Assembly: GCA_036398095.1 (NCBI GenBank)
Contig: DASWHR010000103.1
Span: 1-64,000, forward strand
DNA: 64,000 nucleotides
DNA from: DASWHR01 sp036398095
GTDB taxonomy: Bacteria; Actinomycetota; AC-67
Direction of reading: 5' to 3'
A program made the translations under genes and the position numbers. Each line of letters starts with the position of its first letter. Position 1 is the stretch's first letter. A model generated the notes under the pieces. The model ran no database searches, was not told where the DNA came from, and worked only from the letters and a program-made list of their open reading frames with translations. Below, one piece after another: positions 42,051 through 51,900 of this stretch.

Positions 42051-42964
42051 CGATCACGACCAAAGCGTCCCTGCCCGACGGCCTGCAGTGGGCCTCGTGC
42101 CCGATCTGCGCGAAGACGGGCGGCAAGGTCGTGCACACCGAACCGATGGGCGTGCTGTCATCGCCGCTCACCGGACGCTTCCCCGAGGATCTGCGGATGC
42201 GGATCGTGCGCTGCAAGCACTGCGGCTTCTTGTACGCCACCCCGCGGCCCGCCCAGAACGTGCTCGACGAGCGCTACCAGCACATGAGCGACATCGACTT
42301 CAATTTGAACGGACAGCAGGCGCGCGTGCGCATGTTCGAGCATCTCATCGACCGGCTCGAATCCAAGCATCCGGCTCCCGGCAAGATTCTCGACGTGGGC
42401 TGCTTCACCGGCACGCTTCTGGAGGTCGCGGCAAAGCGCGGATGGGAGCCCTGGGGCGTCGAGATCAACAAGGTCGCGTCCGCCTACGCGCGCGAGGACC
42501 TCGGCTATCACGTCGTCACCGCCGAGCTACGCACGGCCGGGTTCGAGACGAACTTCTTCGACGCGGTCACCATGACCGACGTGGCCGAGCACGTCATCGA
42601 TCCGAAGGAGACCTTCGAAGAGATCTTCAGGATCCTGCGTCCCGGCGGCCTTCTGGTCATGACCGTCCCCAACGGCAGCGTCCAGATCCCCAAGGAGAAC
42701 CTGAAGAAGCGACTCAAGAAAGGACCCGGCGTCGTCATCGGCGGGCTGGGACACGTGAACCACTTCTCGAAGTCGTCGGTGCGGCGTCTGCTTCGCGGAA
42801 TCGGCTTCGACGCGCTCGACGTCGCCTGCATGATTCCCGAGCGGCAAACCACCGCGAAAATGGACCGGCTCAAGCGCGCCTACGTGTCGGTGGCGCGCGT
42901 CGTGCTGGCAACCACGGGCGTTCACATCGGCCACGAGCTTCTGGTGACTGCGCGCAAGCCGTGA
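42047..42964 (+). CDS. SAM-dependent methyltransferase with zinc ribbon
   Basis: A 305-residue protein. A ribbon (CPICAKTGG; RCKHCGFLYATP) occupies the first 70 residues. The Rossmann core has ILDVGCFTGTLLEVAAKRG, DAVTMTDVAEHVIDP and RPGGLLVMTVPNG. The basic segment KENLKKRLKKGPG in the C-terminal half may contact the acceptor or membrane. It is presumably a glycan O- or C-methyltransferase. It overlaps both neighbours by four bases. Confidence 0.86.
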   Translation: MTITTKASLPDGLQWASCPICAKTGGKVVHTEPMGVLSSPLTGRFPEDLRMRIVRCKHCGFLYATPRPAQNVLDERYQHMSDIDFNLNGQQARVRMFEHLIDRLESKHPAPGKILDVGCFTGTLLEVAAKRGWEPWGVEINKVASAYAREDLGYHVVTAELRTAGFETNFFDAVTMTDVAEHVIDPKETFEEIFRILRPGGLLVMTVPNGSVQIPKENLKKRLKKGPGVVIGGLGHVNHFSKSSVRRLLRGIGFDALDVACMIPERQTTAKMDRLKRAYVSVARVVLATTGVHIGHELLVTARKP

Positions 42965-44163
42965 GAGTCCTTCAGATCGGCCGGTACGGCACCGTCAAGG
43001 GCGGCGCCGAATCCTACGTGCTCGAACTGAGCGCCGGCTTGCGCGACGCCGGACACGAGGTCGCGCTGGCATACCGGTTCGACCCCGACGACTCGCGGCC
43101 CGAGGTGCGCGCCGGCATGCAGATTGCGGCGATCACCTCGCGCAGCGCGACGCCGACCGACGTCGAAGTCGCCGAAGTCCGCCGCGCCGTCGAGGCGTTC
43201 GCCCCCGACCTGATCCACATCCACAATGCGGAAGCGTCCTGGCTGCCCGGCGCGTGCGCCCGGATGGCCCCCGTTGTGAACGCGGTGCACGATCATCGCC
43301 TCGACTGCCCGACCGGGACGCGCTACTGGGCCGGGTGGAGCCGTGCCTGCGATGTCGCGCCCGGCGCCGGCTGCCTCGGCTACAACGTGGCGGCGCACTG
43401 CGGCAGCCTCCGCGCGAACGCGACCTTGGAGCCCTACCTGCGGTGGAAGCGACTCCACGCCGCCGCGCGCAGCGGTCCGCGCATTCAGGTCTTCAGCGCT
43501 TTCATGCAAGGCATGCTGGGCCGCGTCGGCATCGAAGCGCCCATCGACGTGACCCCGTATCCGGCCACGGTGCTGCCCGATGCGGCGCCGGCCGATCCGG
43601 GCGATGCGCGTCCGGTCGTGTTCGCCCACGGCCGCGCGACGAAGGAGAAGGGATTCGATCTTCTGCTCGATGCGATGCATACGGTGGAGATGCCGGCGCA
43701 TCTCGTGATCGCCGGCGACGGCCATCAGCTGCCGGCGCTTCGCCGCGCTTCGGCCGGCGTCCCGTCGCGGCATCGCGTGACCTTCCTGGGATGGACCGGG
43801 CGCGACCTGCTTGCCGCGTGGCTGCGCGCCGCAACCGTCGCGGCCGTCCCCAGCGCATGGCCCGAGCCGTTCGGGATCGCCGGCATGGAAGCGATGAGCG
43901 CCGGCCTGCCGGTCGTTGCGACCGACATCGGCGGGATCCGCGAATGGCTCGACCACGACGTCACCGGCATCGCGGTTCCGCCGCGGGACGCCGCCGCGTT
44001 CGGACGCGCGATCGCTCGCCTGCTTGCCGACGCGCCGCTGCGCCGGCGCATGGGCGTCGCCGCACGCGGGCGGATCGAAACCGAGTTCACCCGCGACGCG
44101 CACATCGAACGCGTCGCCCGGATCTACGAACAAGCTCGCCGGAGCTGGAAGGAGGCGGCGTGA
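42961..44163 (+). CDS. Glycosyltransferase family 4
   Basis: A 400-residue GT-B enzyme from GTG 42961. The N-terminal domain has VLQIGRYGTVKGGAESYV and a Cys-containing acceptor loop (VHDHRLDCPTGTRYWAGW; GAGCLGYN) that resembles GT4 enzymes with a bound-metal-like loop. The donor domain has VFAHGRATKEKGFDLLLDAM and WPEPFGIAGMEAMSAGLP. It overlaps both neighbours. Donor unknown. Confidence 0.87.
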   Translation: MRVLQIGRYGTVKGGAESYVLELSAGLRDAGHEVALAYRFDPDDSRPEVRAGMQIAAITSRSATPTDVEVAEVRRAVEAFAPDLIHIHNAEASWLPGACARMAPVVNAVHDHRLDCPTGTRYWAGWSRACDVAPGAGCLGYNVAAHCGSLRANATLEPYLRWKRLHAAARSGPRIQVFSAFMQGMLGRVGIEAPIDVTPYPATVLPDAAPADPGDARPVVFAHGRATKEKGFDLLLDAMHTVEMPAHLVIAGDGHQLPALRRASAGVPSRHRVTFLGWTGRDLLAAWLRAATVAAVPSAWPEPFGIAGMEAMSAGLPVVATDIGGIREWLDHDVTGIAVPPRDAAAFGRAIARLLADAPLRRRMGVAARGRIETEFTRDAHIERVARIYEQARRSWKEAA

Positions 44164-45176
44164 GCCGAAGCACTTATACCGAGCGCCCACTCGGTGCTTC
44201 GTCCGCTGCCCCTTCCGCTCCGGCGCTCAGCCGAATCGCGGTGATCGTCCCCGTCTACAACGGCGCGCATCTAATCGAAGGATGCCTTCGCGCGCTCGAC
44301 GCGCAGACCGTCGATCGTCGCGACGTGCGCGTCATCGTGGTGGATGACGGCTCGACCGACGGGACGCGACAGGTCGTGAAGCATCTGATCGCAAACGTGC
44401 GCCTGTCGGTGACGCTCATCGAGCGCACCCATGCGGGCCCCGCGGCGGCGCGGAATGCGGGACTCGCGGCAAGCGATTCACCCTACGTCGCATTCACCGA
44501 TGCCGACGTCGAGGTTTCGCCCGACTGGCTCGAGAGAGCCGTGCGCCGTCTGGATCAGGACCCGTCGCTGGCCGGCATCGAAGGCCGGACGCTCGCGAAA
44601 GGCGAGAAGGGAACCTACACGCATCAGATGGAAAATGAGCGTGGCCGGCTCTACATGACGTGCAACATGATCTACCGCCGAGAAGCGATCGCCGGCGGCT
44701 TCGACGAGCGGTTCCGCATGGCCTTCCTCGAGGACTCCGACGTTGCCTTCGGGGTGCTCGATCGCGGCGGCACCATCGAATTCGTCCCCGACGTCCTGGT
44801 CCGTCACCTGGTCCTGCACGAGGGGCCGGTGAAGTATTGGCGAGAAGCACGAAAGCGCTTCTACAACCCGCTGCTGTTTCGCAAGCACCCGACCGCCTAC
44901 CGCGCTCTGCTCAAACCCGTCGTGCCTGCGTTTCCGGCCCCGTATCTCGATTACTTGGGCGCCGTGTTCGTGCTCGCGGTCGCGTTGATCTCACGCGCAT
45001 GGATCGTTGCCGTTCCGGCATCGCTCATGGCCGCCTGGACGTTCCGCCGCGTCGCGCACGTCCTGCGCGCCAAAACCCTGCCTGCCCTCATCCGCGCCGC
45101 CGCGGTGCCGGTCGCCCAGACGGCATGGGTTATCGCCGGCATGATCCGGTTCCGCTCCTTCGACCTCCGTATCTAG
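44160..45176 (+). CDS. Glycosyltransferase family 2 with C-terminal membrane helices
   Basis: A 338-residue GT-A enzyme from GTG 44160. After a 25-residue Ser/Pro/Ala linker it has IAVIVPVYNGAHLIEGC, VIVVDDGSTDGTRQ and VAFTDADVEVSPDW (DxD motif). FLEDSDVAFGVLDRG supplies the ED catalytic base region. Two hydrophobic segments near the C terminus (YLDYLGAVFVLAVALI; WIVAVPASLMAAWTF) anchor it in the membrane. It is the last gene of the operon begun at 31897. Confidence 0.88.
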   Translation: MSRSTYTERPLGASSAAPSAPALSRIAVIVPVYNGAHLIEGCLRALDAQTVDRRDVRVIVVDDGSTDGTRQVVKHLIANVRLSVTLIERTHAGPAAARNAGLAASDSPYVAFTDADVEVSPDWLERAVRRLDQDPSLAGIEGRTLAKGEKGTYTHQMENERGRLYMTCNMIYRREAIAGGFDERFRMAFLEDSDVAFGVLDRGGTIEFVPDVLVRHLVLHEGPVKYWREARKRFYNPLLFRKHPTAYRALLKPVVPAFPAPYLDYLGAVFVLAVALISRAWIVAVPASLMAAWTFRRVAHVLRAKTLPALIRAAAVPVAQTAWVIAGMIRFRSFDLRI

Positions 45177-45209
45177 GGCGGCCGCTGCCGCCGGGTGTCT
45201 TCGAAGCGG

Positions 45210-45872
45210 TCAGGAGCGATCTTCGATCTCCCACGCATGGTCGAGCGCGTGCCACGCCGAGCGCCGGATGGCATAGCCCGGCGTCCACATCGGCGTGGTC
45301 GCACGCATTCGCCGGTCGGGCTCGCCGCGGTTTCGCGCGTCCAGCGCTTCGCGAAACGCGGCGTGGACGTCCGCGCCGGCGCCGACCGGGCGGCCGAGCT
45401 TCGAGACGTAGGCCCGGTCGGCTTGGAAGACGTGCTCGGCCATCGCGGCGACGGTCCGGCCTCCGCCTCGCGGGCCCGATGCGAGCGTCGTTCGGGCCGC
45501 CTTCTTCGCCGCCGCATCGAACGCCGCCCAGCATGCGACCAGCAGCGCCACCTGCCGCCGCAAACGCGCGTCGGTCATCGCGTCGTGGTCTGCCGACGGG
45601 GCCACCGAGGGCGCGCCGAAGTCCGTGGTCGCGTCCCCGCGGAGGCGCTCGACCACCTTCACGGTCGCGGCGGCCGGCAGGTGAATTCCCGATGGTGCGA
45701 TGGCCGCCGCGTATCGATCCCGATATCCGGTGAGGGCCCGAAGCGCTTCCGGTTCGGTCTTTGCACCGCGACACCAGCCCGGCCAGTCGATCGCGCCGGC
45801 GAAGATGCGCTTGGATCCGGCCTCGACGTACACCGGGATCCCCGAGGGCCTGCTCTTTCGGCGTTCGCCCAC
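45210..45872 (-). CDS. DinB-like conserved protein of unknown function
   Basis: A 220-residue protein. The N-terminal 60 residues, with IPVYVEAGSKRIFAGAIDWP and TEPEALRALTGYRDRY, look like a small HicB-type beta-alpha fold. The rest is helical with histidines spaced as in DinB/YfiT four-helix bundles (MAEHVFQADRAYVSKLG; SAWHALDHAWEIEDRS). DinB-type proteins bind a metal with three histidines and include thiol-S-transferases; activity here is not established. It is convergent with the glycan operon (33 bp gap) and divergent from the 2210-residue gene. Confidence 0.6.
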   Translation of the reverse strand: MGERRKSRPSGIPVYVEAGSKRIFAGAIDWPGWCRGAKTEPEALRALTGYRDRYAAAIAPSGIHLPAAATVKVVERLRGDATTDFGAPSVAPSADHDAMTDARLRRQVALLVACWAAFDAAAKKAARTTLASGPRGGGRTVAAMAEHVFQADRAYVSKLGRPVGAGADVHAAFREALDARNRGEPDRRMRATTPMWTPGYAIRRSAWHALDHAWEIEDRS

Positions 45873-45931
45873 CCGCGCGACTCCCTCCGGCCGGTCTGAT
45901 TTACCCTATATGCCTCGATTTGAGGCAGGGC

Positions 45932-45957
45932 AACATTGTTTCTTCATATCTAACGCC
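45932..45957 (+). promoter_or_regulatory. 26-bp composite element upstream of the giant Ig-repeat gene
   Basis: AACATTGTT, TCTTCATATC, TAACGCC, ending 40 bp before ATG 45998. The 10-bp spacer differs entirely from those at 23011 and 24111 while both halves are identical. This independent copy is the strongest argument that the two halves are functional. Confidence 0.6.
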
Positions 45958-45997
45958 CTTCGGACGAATGCGAAAGAACCGACGGGGGAGAGCAATC

Positions 45998-48900
45998 ATG
46001 CGGGCGCCAGACCGGTCTCATCGACGTATCGTCTTCGTGTTCTGTCTGGCTGTCATAGCCGGTCTGTCGGCTTCGATCGCGGCGCCGGGCGGTCGCGGGG
46101 TCCCGCAGCAGGCGCCGGCGAAAGGTGTCGCGCACTCCGAGGATCCGTTGGCGACCGCGCCGGGACTCGACACCGGCCGGATCATCGAACAGGTGCGCCA
46201 CAACGTCGCCGCCGTCGCGGCGGGCCATCTTCGAGCCGAGGATCGCGCCTACCGCGCCGACTTCACCGCTGCCGGCTTCTCGCTGTCGCTCAAGAACGCC
46301 GCCGGAACCGTCACCGGCGGCGCGGCGCTGACCGTCAAGACCGCCACCGTCGATACCGGCGCCGGGCCGCGCGCCGCCGTGGCAACGCCGTGGCAAGGCT
46401 CGCTCAACGCGGCCGAGCGACTCGTGGCACCGGGCATGCTCGAGCGCGTCACCGCGCGGGACGGCGAGATCGAATGGGACTTCGTCATGGACGCGCCGCC
46501 GTCCGGCGACGTCCGCATCGTCGCGGCCGTCCCCGGCCCCGCCGGCGTCGCGCGCGGCGCGTCGCTGCGCTTCGGACGCGGCACACGGACCGTGCGCATG
46601 GCCGAGATGATCGTCAAAGACCGCACCGGCAAGGAGATCTATCGCGCGCTCCCGGAATCCGTGCCCGGCTCGGTGACGCTCACCGTTCCGCAGGCGCGGT
46701 TGAAGGGCGCGGCCTATCCGATCACGATCGACCCGACGGTGAGCCCCGAGTATGGCGTGTCGGATTCGGCGATCGGATCTTCAAATACCGGAGCCCCCGC
46801 CGTCGCGGCCGGCGGCTCGACCTGGCTCGTGGTTTGGGACGATGCAAAGGCCGAGAGCCAGTCCGACATCTTCGCCACGCGCGTCGATTCGGGCGGACAG
46901 GTGCTCGACCCGCTCGGCATCGTCGTGGCGCACGGGCCCTCGAACCAGGTGGATCCCGATGTGTCCTGGAACGGAACGCATTTCGTGGTTGTGTGGCAGG
47001 ACGTCGTTGATGCGGACACCTCGGCGATCATGCTCGCCCGTATCGCGACGAACGGAACCGTCGCGTTCCCCGCCTCAACCGTGCTCGACGCAGGCACCTC
47101 CGGGGCGAAGCCCAAGGTCGCGAGCGTCGGTTCGACATCCATGGTCGTGTGGCAGGGGTTCGGCTCATTTCTTTCAGGCAGGATGGTGCCCGGGAGCGGC
47201 GTGCCCGGCAACTTCGCATCCTTGCCGTCCGGAGCGGTTTCGCCCTATTCCCTAACGGCCTCGTCCACCCAGTTTCTCGTGACGTGGTCATCGACGTCGC
47301 CGCTTGGCGTGTTCGCAAGTCGCCACGCTACGGACGGCTCGATGCTTGGGTCGCAAATCACCGTGCACACCGCCGGTGCGAGGCCGCTCGCCGGATGGAA
47401 CGGGTCGGTCTTCGCGGTGACGTTCCACCTGAGCGGAGACTTGGTGGGCAAGCGCGTGTCCTCGACCGGATCGGTTCTCGACGGATCGCCCGTTGAGATC
47501 GCGACCGAGGTGAACGAAGGCTTTAAATCCGTCTTTGAATATCCCCACGCGATCTCTGCGGTTTCGGGAGGCGTTTTCTATCTGTTGTTCGAACGCGTCG
47601 TCACGGATTTTTTGTTCGATTCGTCGACGCTCCGCGGGACGAGGTTGTCCGGTTCGTCGCTGCTGCCGCTCGACCCGGTGGGTGGAACCCTCCTTGCGCA
47701 ATCCGAAGGTGGGGATGTCGCCTGGAACGGCACTCACTTTCTCGCCGTCACCGTAACCCTCACGCAGGACGGCACGCGCATCACATCGGGCGGAACCATC
47801 GTCGACACGTTTGCGCTCGGACGCGGAGCGAACGACCAGCAGGGGATCGTCGCGTCCTACGACGGCACGAATTTCCTGCTGGCCTGGATCGAAGTGAAGG
47901 GCTTCTTCGCGCAAACCGACGAGGCTAAGGCCGCGCGCGTCTCGCCCACCGGGACGCTGCTCGACCCGGCCGGAATCGCGATCACGCCGTCGGGTGAGTT
48001 TGCGGTGAGCGTCGCGGCGACCTGGGACGGAACCAACCACATCGTCTCGTGGAGGAACAGCGCCGGGGCCGTTCGCCTCGTGCGCGTGTCGCCGGGCGGC
48101 GTGACCGCGGCGCCGCTTACGGTGGGAACGGCTGAATCCGGGGGCGGTTCGCCGGCGCTGGTGGGTGCCGGCGCGACGACGCTGATCGGATACACCGATG
48201 GCAGCGTGCTGAAGGTGCGTCGCTTCGCCGGAACATCGTTCATCGACGCGGCCCCTGTCGACTCGCTCGTCTTCCCGGACGGGGCATTCAACGTTTCGCT
48301 GGCCTACAACGGCAGCACCTACCTCGTCGTCGCCGCGTCCGGATCGACCGTCCGGGCGGCACGGCTCGGCGCGTCGGGCGTCTCGATCGACGGCAACGGA
48401 TTCATCGTCGCATCCGGCACGGGGATGACGTCCGAGGATGTCGCCTCGAACGGCACGGACTATCTCGTCACGTGGCAGGAAGCGATCAGCGGCGCGCACC
48501 GAGTCCGCACCCGTCGCGTTTCGGCCCAGGGCGCGCCGGAAGGATCCGCGAGCACGATGAACTCCGGGGTCGTCCAGCGAACCCCGAAGGTCGCATGGAC
48601 GGGCGAAACCTACCTGGTCACGTGGACGGACTATCGCGCATCCACGACCGACGTCTACGGCGCCCGGCTCACCGCTGCCGGCTCCAACATCGACGGAACC
48701 GGAATTCCGATTGCCGCAACCGACTCATACGAGTGGGCGAACGGGCTCGTCCGCGGTGTTCGGGGACGCATCGCGGTGACGTATCAGCGCTACGCGGTCG
48801 AGTTGCGACGCGCGAAGCAGTCCTTCATGCGCACGTTCGACGACGCCGTCAACGATGCTTTCTCCGCCGCGAGGACGTTGACCGGGCAGGCGGCCTCGAC

Positions 48901-51900
48901 GGACGGGATCAACGTCGGCGCCACCGAAGAGGCCGGCGAGCCCAACGCCGGCACCCTGCTCGGCGGCAAGTCGGTCTGGTTCGCGTGGACGGCGCCCGCC
49001 GGCGGAACGCTCACGGCCGATACCTTCGGGAGCTCGTTCGACACGGTCTTGGCCGTCTACACCGGCACGTCGGTCGGGTCGCTGACCCCGGTCGCGTCCA
49101 ACGACGACTCCGGCGGCCTTCAAAGCGAGGTCGTGTTCCCAGTCGTCGCCGGCCGGACGTATCGGATTTCCGTCGACGGATTCAATGCCTCGACGACACC
49201 CGCCAACGCCGCCGAAGGCGAATACGACCTGACCTTGTTCCTGGCCGTCGACAGCACGCCGCCCCAAACCACGATCACCGGGGGGCCGTCGGGAACCGTG
49301 TCGGACACCCACGCGGTCTTCACCTTCACCTCCAGCGACGCCGGCTCGACATTCGAATGCTCGCTGGACGGAGCCGCGTTCGCGGCGTGCACGTCGCCGG
49401 CGACCTATACCGGGCTGGTTCCCGGTTCGCACACGTTCTCGGTGCGCGCCACCGATCCGGCCGGCAACACCGATCCGTCCCCGGCGACCCGAACCTGGAC
49501 CATCGACGATTCGCCGCCCGAGACGACCATCCTCACCGGTCCGTCGGGCACCGTCGGATCGGGCGATGCCACCTTCACGTTCACCTCCGACGACGCGACG
49601 GCCACATTCGAGTGCCAGATCGACGGCGCGGGCTATGCCGCGTGCGTCTCGCCGAAGTCCTACACCGGCCTGACCACCGGTGAGCACACGTTCCACGTTC
49701 GCGCTCGCGACGCCGCCGGCAACGTCGACGCCTCACCGGCCGCGCGCACCTGGACGGTGGATGTCACCGCGCCCGATACCACCATCACCGGCGGGCCGTC
49801 GGCGGCGACCTCGTCTACGTCGGCGTCGCTGACGTTCACCGCAACCGAGGCCGGCGCGACGTTCGAATGCTCGCTGGACGCGGCGCCGTTCACCTCGTGC
49901 ACCAGCCCGGCCTCCTATGCCGGGTTGACCGAAGCGGCCCACACGTTCCAGGTCCGCGCAACCGACGCCGCCGGCAACACCGATGCGACCCCGGCAAGCC
50001 GCTCGTGGACGGTGGACACGACGCCGCCGGACACCATGATCACTGCCGGACCGTCCGGGCCGACCGCATCGGCCTCGGCGTCGTTGTCGTTTACCTCGCC
50101 GGACGCCGGCGCGACGTTCGCGTGCTCGCTGGACGCGGCGCCGTTCACGGCGTGCACCAGCCCGGTTGCCTACAACGGTCTGGCCGACGGCTCGCACACC
50201 TTCGCGGTGCGGGCGTCCGATGCGGCGGGCAACGCCGATCCGACACCGGCGAGCCGCTCATGGACGGTGGACACCGCCTCGCCCGTCACCACGATCGACT
50301 CGGCCCCCTCGGGCAGCGTCGCGTCGACCTCGGCGAGCATCTCGTTCCACTCGTCCGAGCCCGGTTCGACGCACTGCTCGCTCGACGGAGCCGCCTTCAC
50401 CTCGTGCACCAGTCCGGTTGCCTACACCGGACTGTCGCAAGGCGCGCACACCGTGCGAGTCCGCTCGACCGACCCGGCCGGCAACGTCGAGCCGGCCCCG
50501 CCGTCGCGTACCTGGACGGTGGACACGGTCGCGCCCGACACGACCATCTCGGTCGCGCCGCCGTCGCTCACCTCGAGCCGCAGCGCATCGATCACGTTCT
50601 CATCGAGCGAGACCGGCTCGACGTTCGCGTGCTCGCTGGACGGCGCGCCGTTCGCGACCTGCGCCTCGCCCGCGTCGTATGCGGACCTGGCCGACGGGCC
50701 GCACACCGTCGCGGTGCGCGCGACCGACGCGGCCGGCAACACCGATTCGACGCCGGCGACGGCATCCTGGACGGTGGACGGGACCGCGCCGGACACGACC
50801 ATCACGGGCGGGCCGTCGGGTGCCGGCTCCTCGCGCGAGGCGACCTTCACGTTCGCCTCGACCGAGGCCGGATCGACGTTCGCGTGCTCGCTGGACGGCG
50901 CGCCGTTTGCGTCGTGCGCCTCGCCGTTCACGCGCACGGACCTGGCCGACGGGCCGCACGCCTTCGCGGTGCGCGCGGCCGATGCGGCCGGCAACACCGA
51001 TCCGACGCCGGCGACCGCATCCTGGTCGATCGATGCGACGGCGCCCGACACGACGATCACCGACGGACCGCCGGGGACCGTGGGCGCGTCGGAGGTCACC
51101 TTCGCCTTCACGGCGACCGAGGCCGGATCGACGTTCGCATGCCGCGTCGACGCGGCCGCGTTCACCACCTGCTCGTCGCCGGCGAGCTTCACCGTCGCGG
51201 ACGGTTCGCACACGTTCGCGGTGCGCGCGACCGACGCGGCCGGCAATACCGACGCCACGCCGGCCACCCGCGCCTTCGCGGTGGACACGACCGCGCCCGA
51301 CACGACGATCCAGTCCGGGCCGAGCGGCGTCGTCGCCTCGACCGGCGCCACGCTGTCGTTCGCCGCGAACGAAGCGTCGACGTTCGCATGCTCGATCGAC
51401 GGCGGCGTCGCCCAGGCATGCACCTCGCCGGTTTCCTATTCGAGCCTGGCCGAGGGCGAGCACACGTTCGCGGTGCGCGCGACCGACGCGGCCGGCAACG
51501 CCGACGCGACGCCGGCGACCCGTTCGTGGACGGTAGACACCACCGCGCCGGAGACCACGATCGTGGTCGGGCCCGCCGCGGCGACCAACTCGACGTCGGC
51601 AACGTTCACCTTTACCTCCAACGACGCCGAGGCAACCTACCGGTGCCGCCTGGATGCGGCAGCCTTCACGGCCTGCTCGTCGCCGCATACGCTGTCGAGC
51701 CTGACCGAGGGATCGCACACCTTCGAGGTGATCGCCACCGATGCCGTCGGCAACGCCGACGCCACGCCGGCGCAGCGCACCTGGACGGTGGATACGGTCG
51801 CGCCGAACACCTCGATCACGTCGGGGCCGACCGGGACCACCGCCGCGACGTCTGCTTCGTTCACGTTCACCGCGACCGAGACCGGCGCGACGTTCCAATG

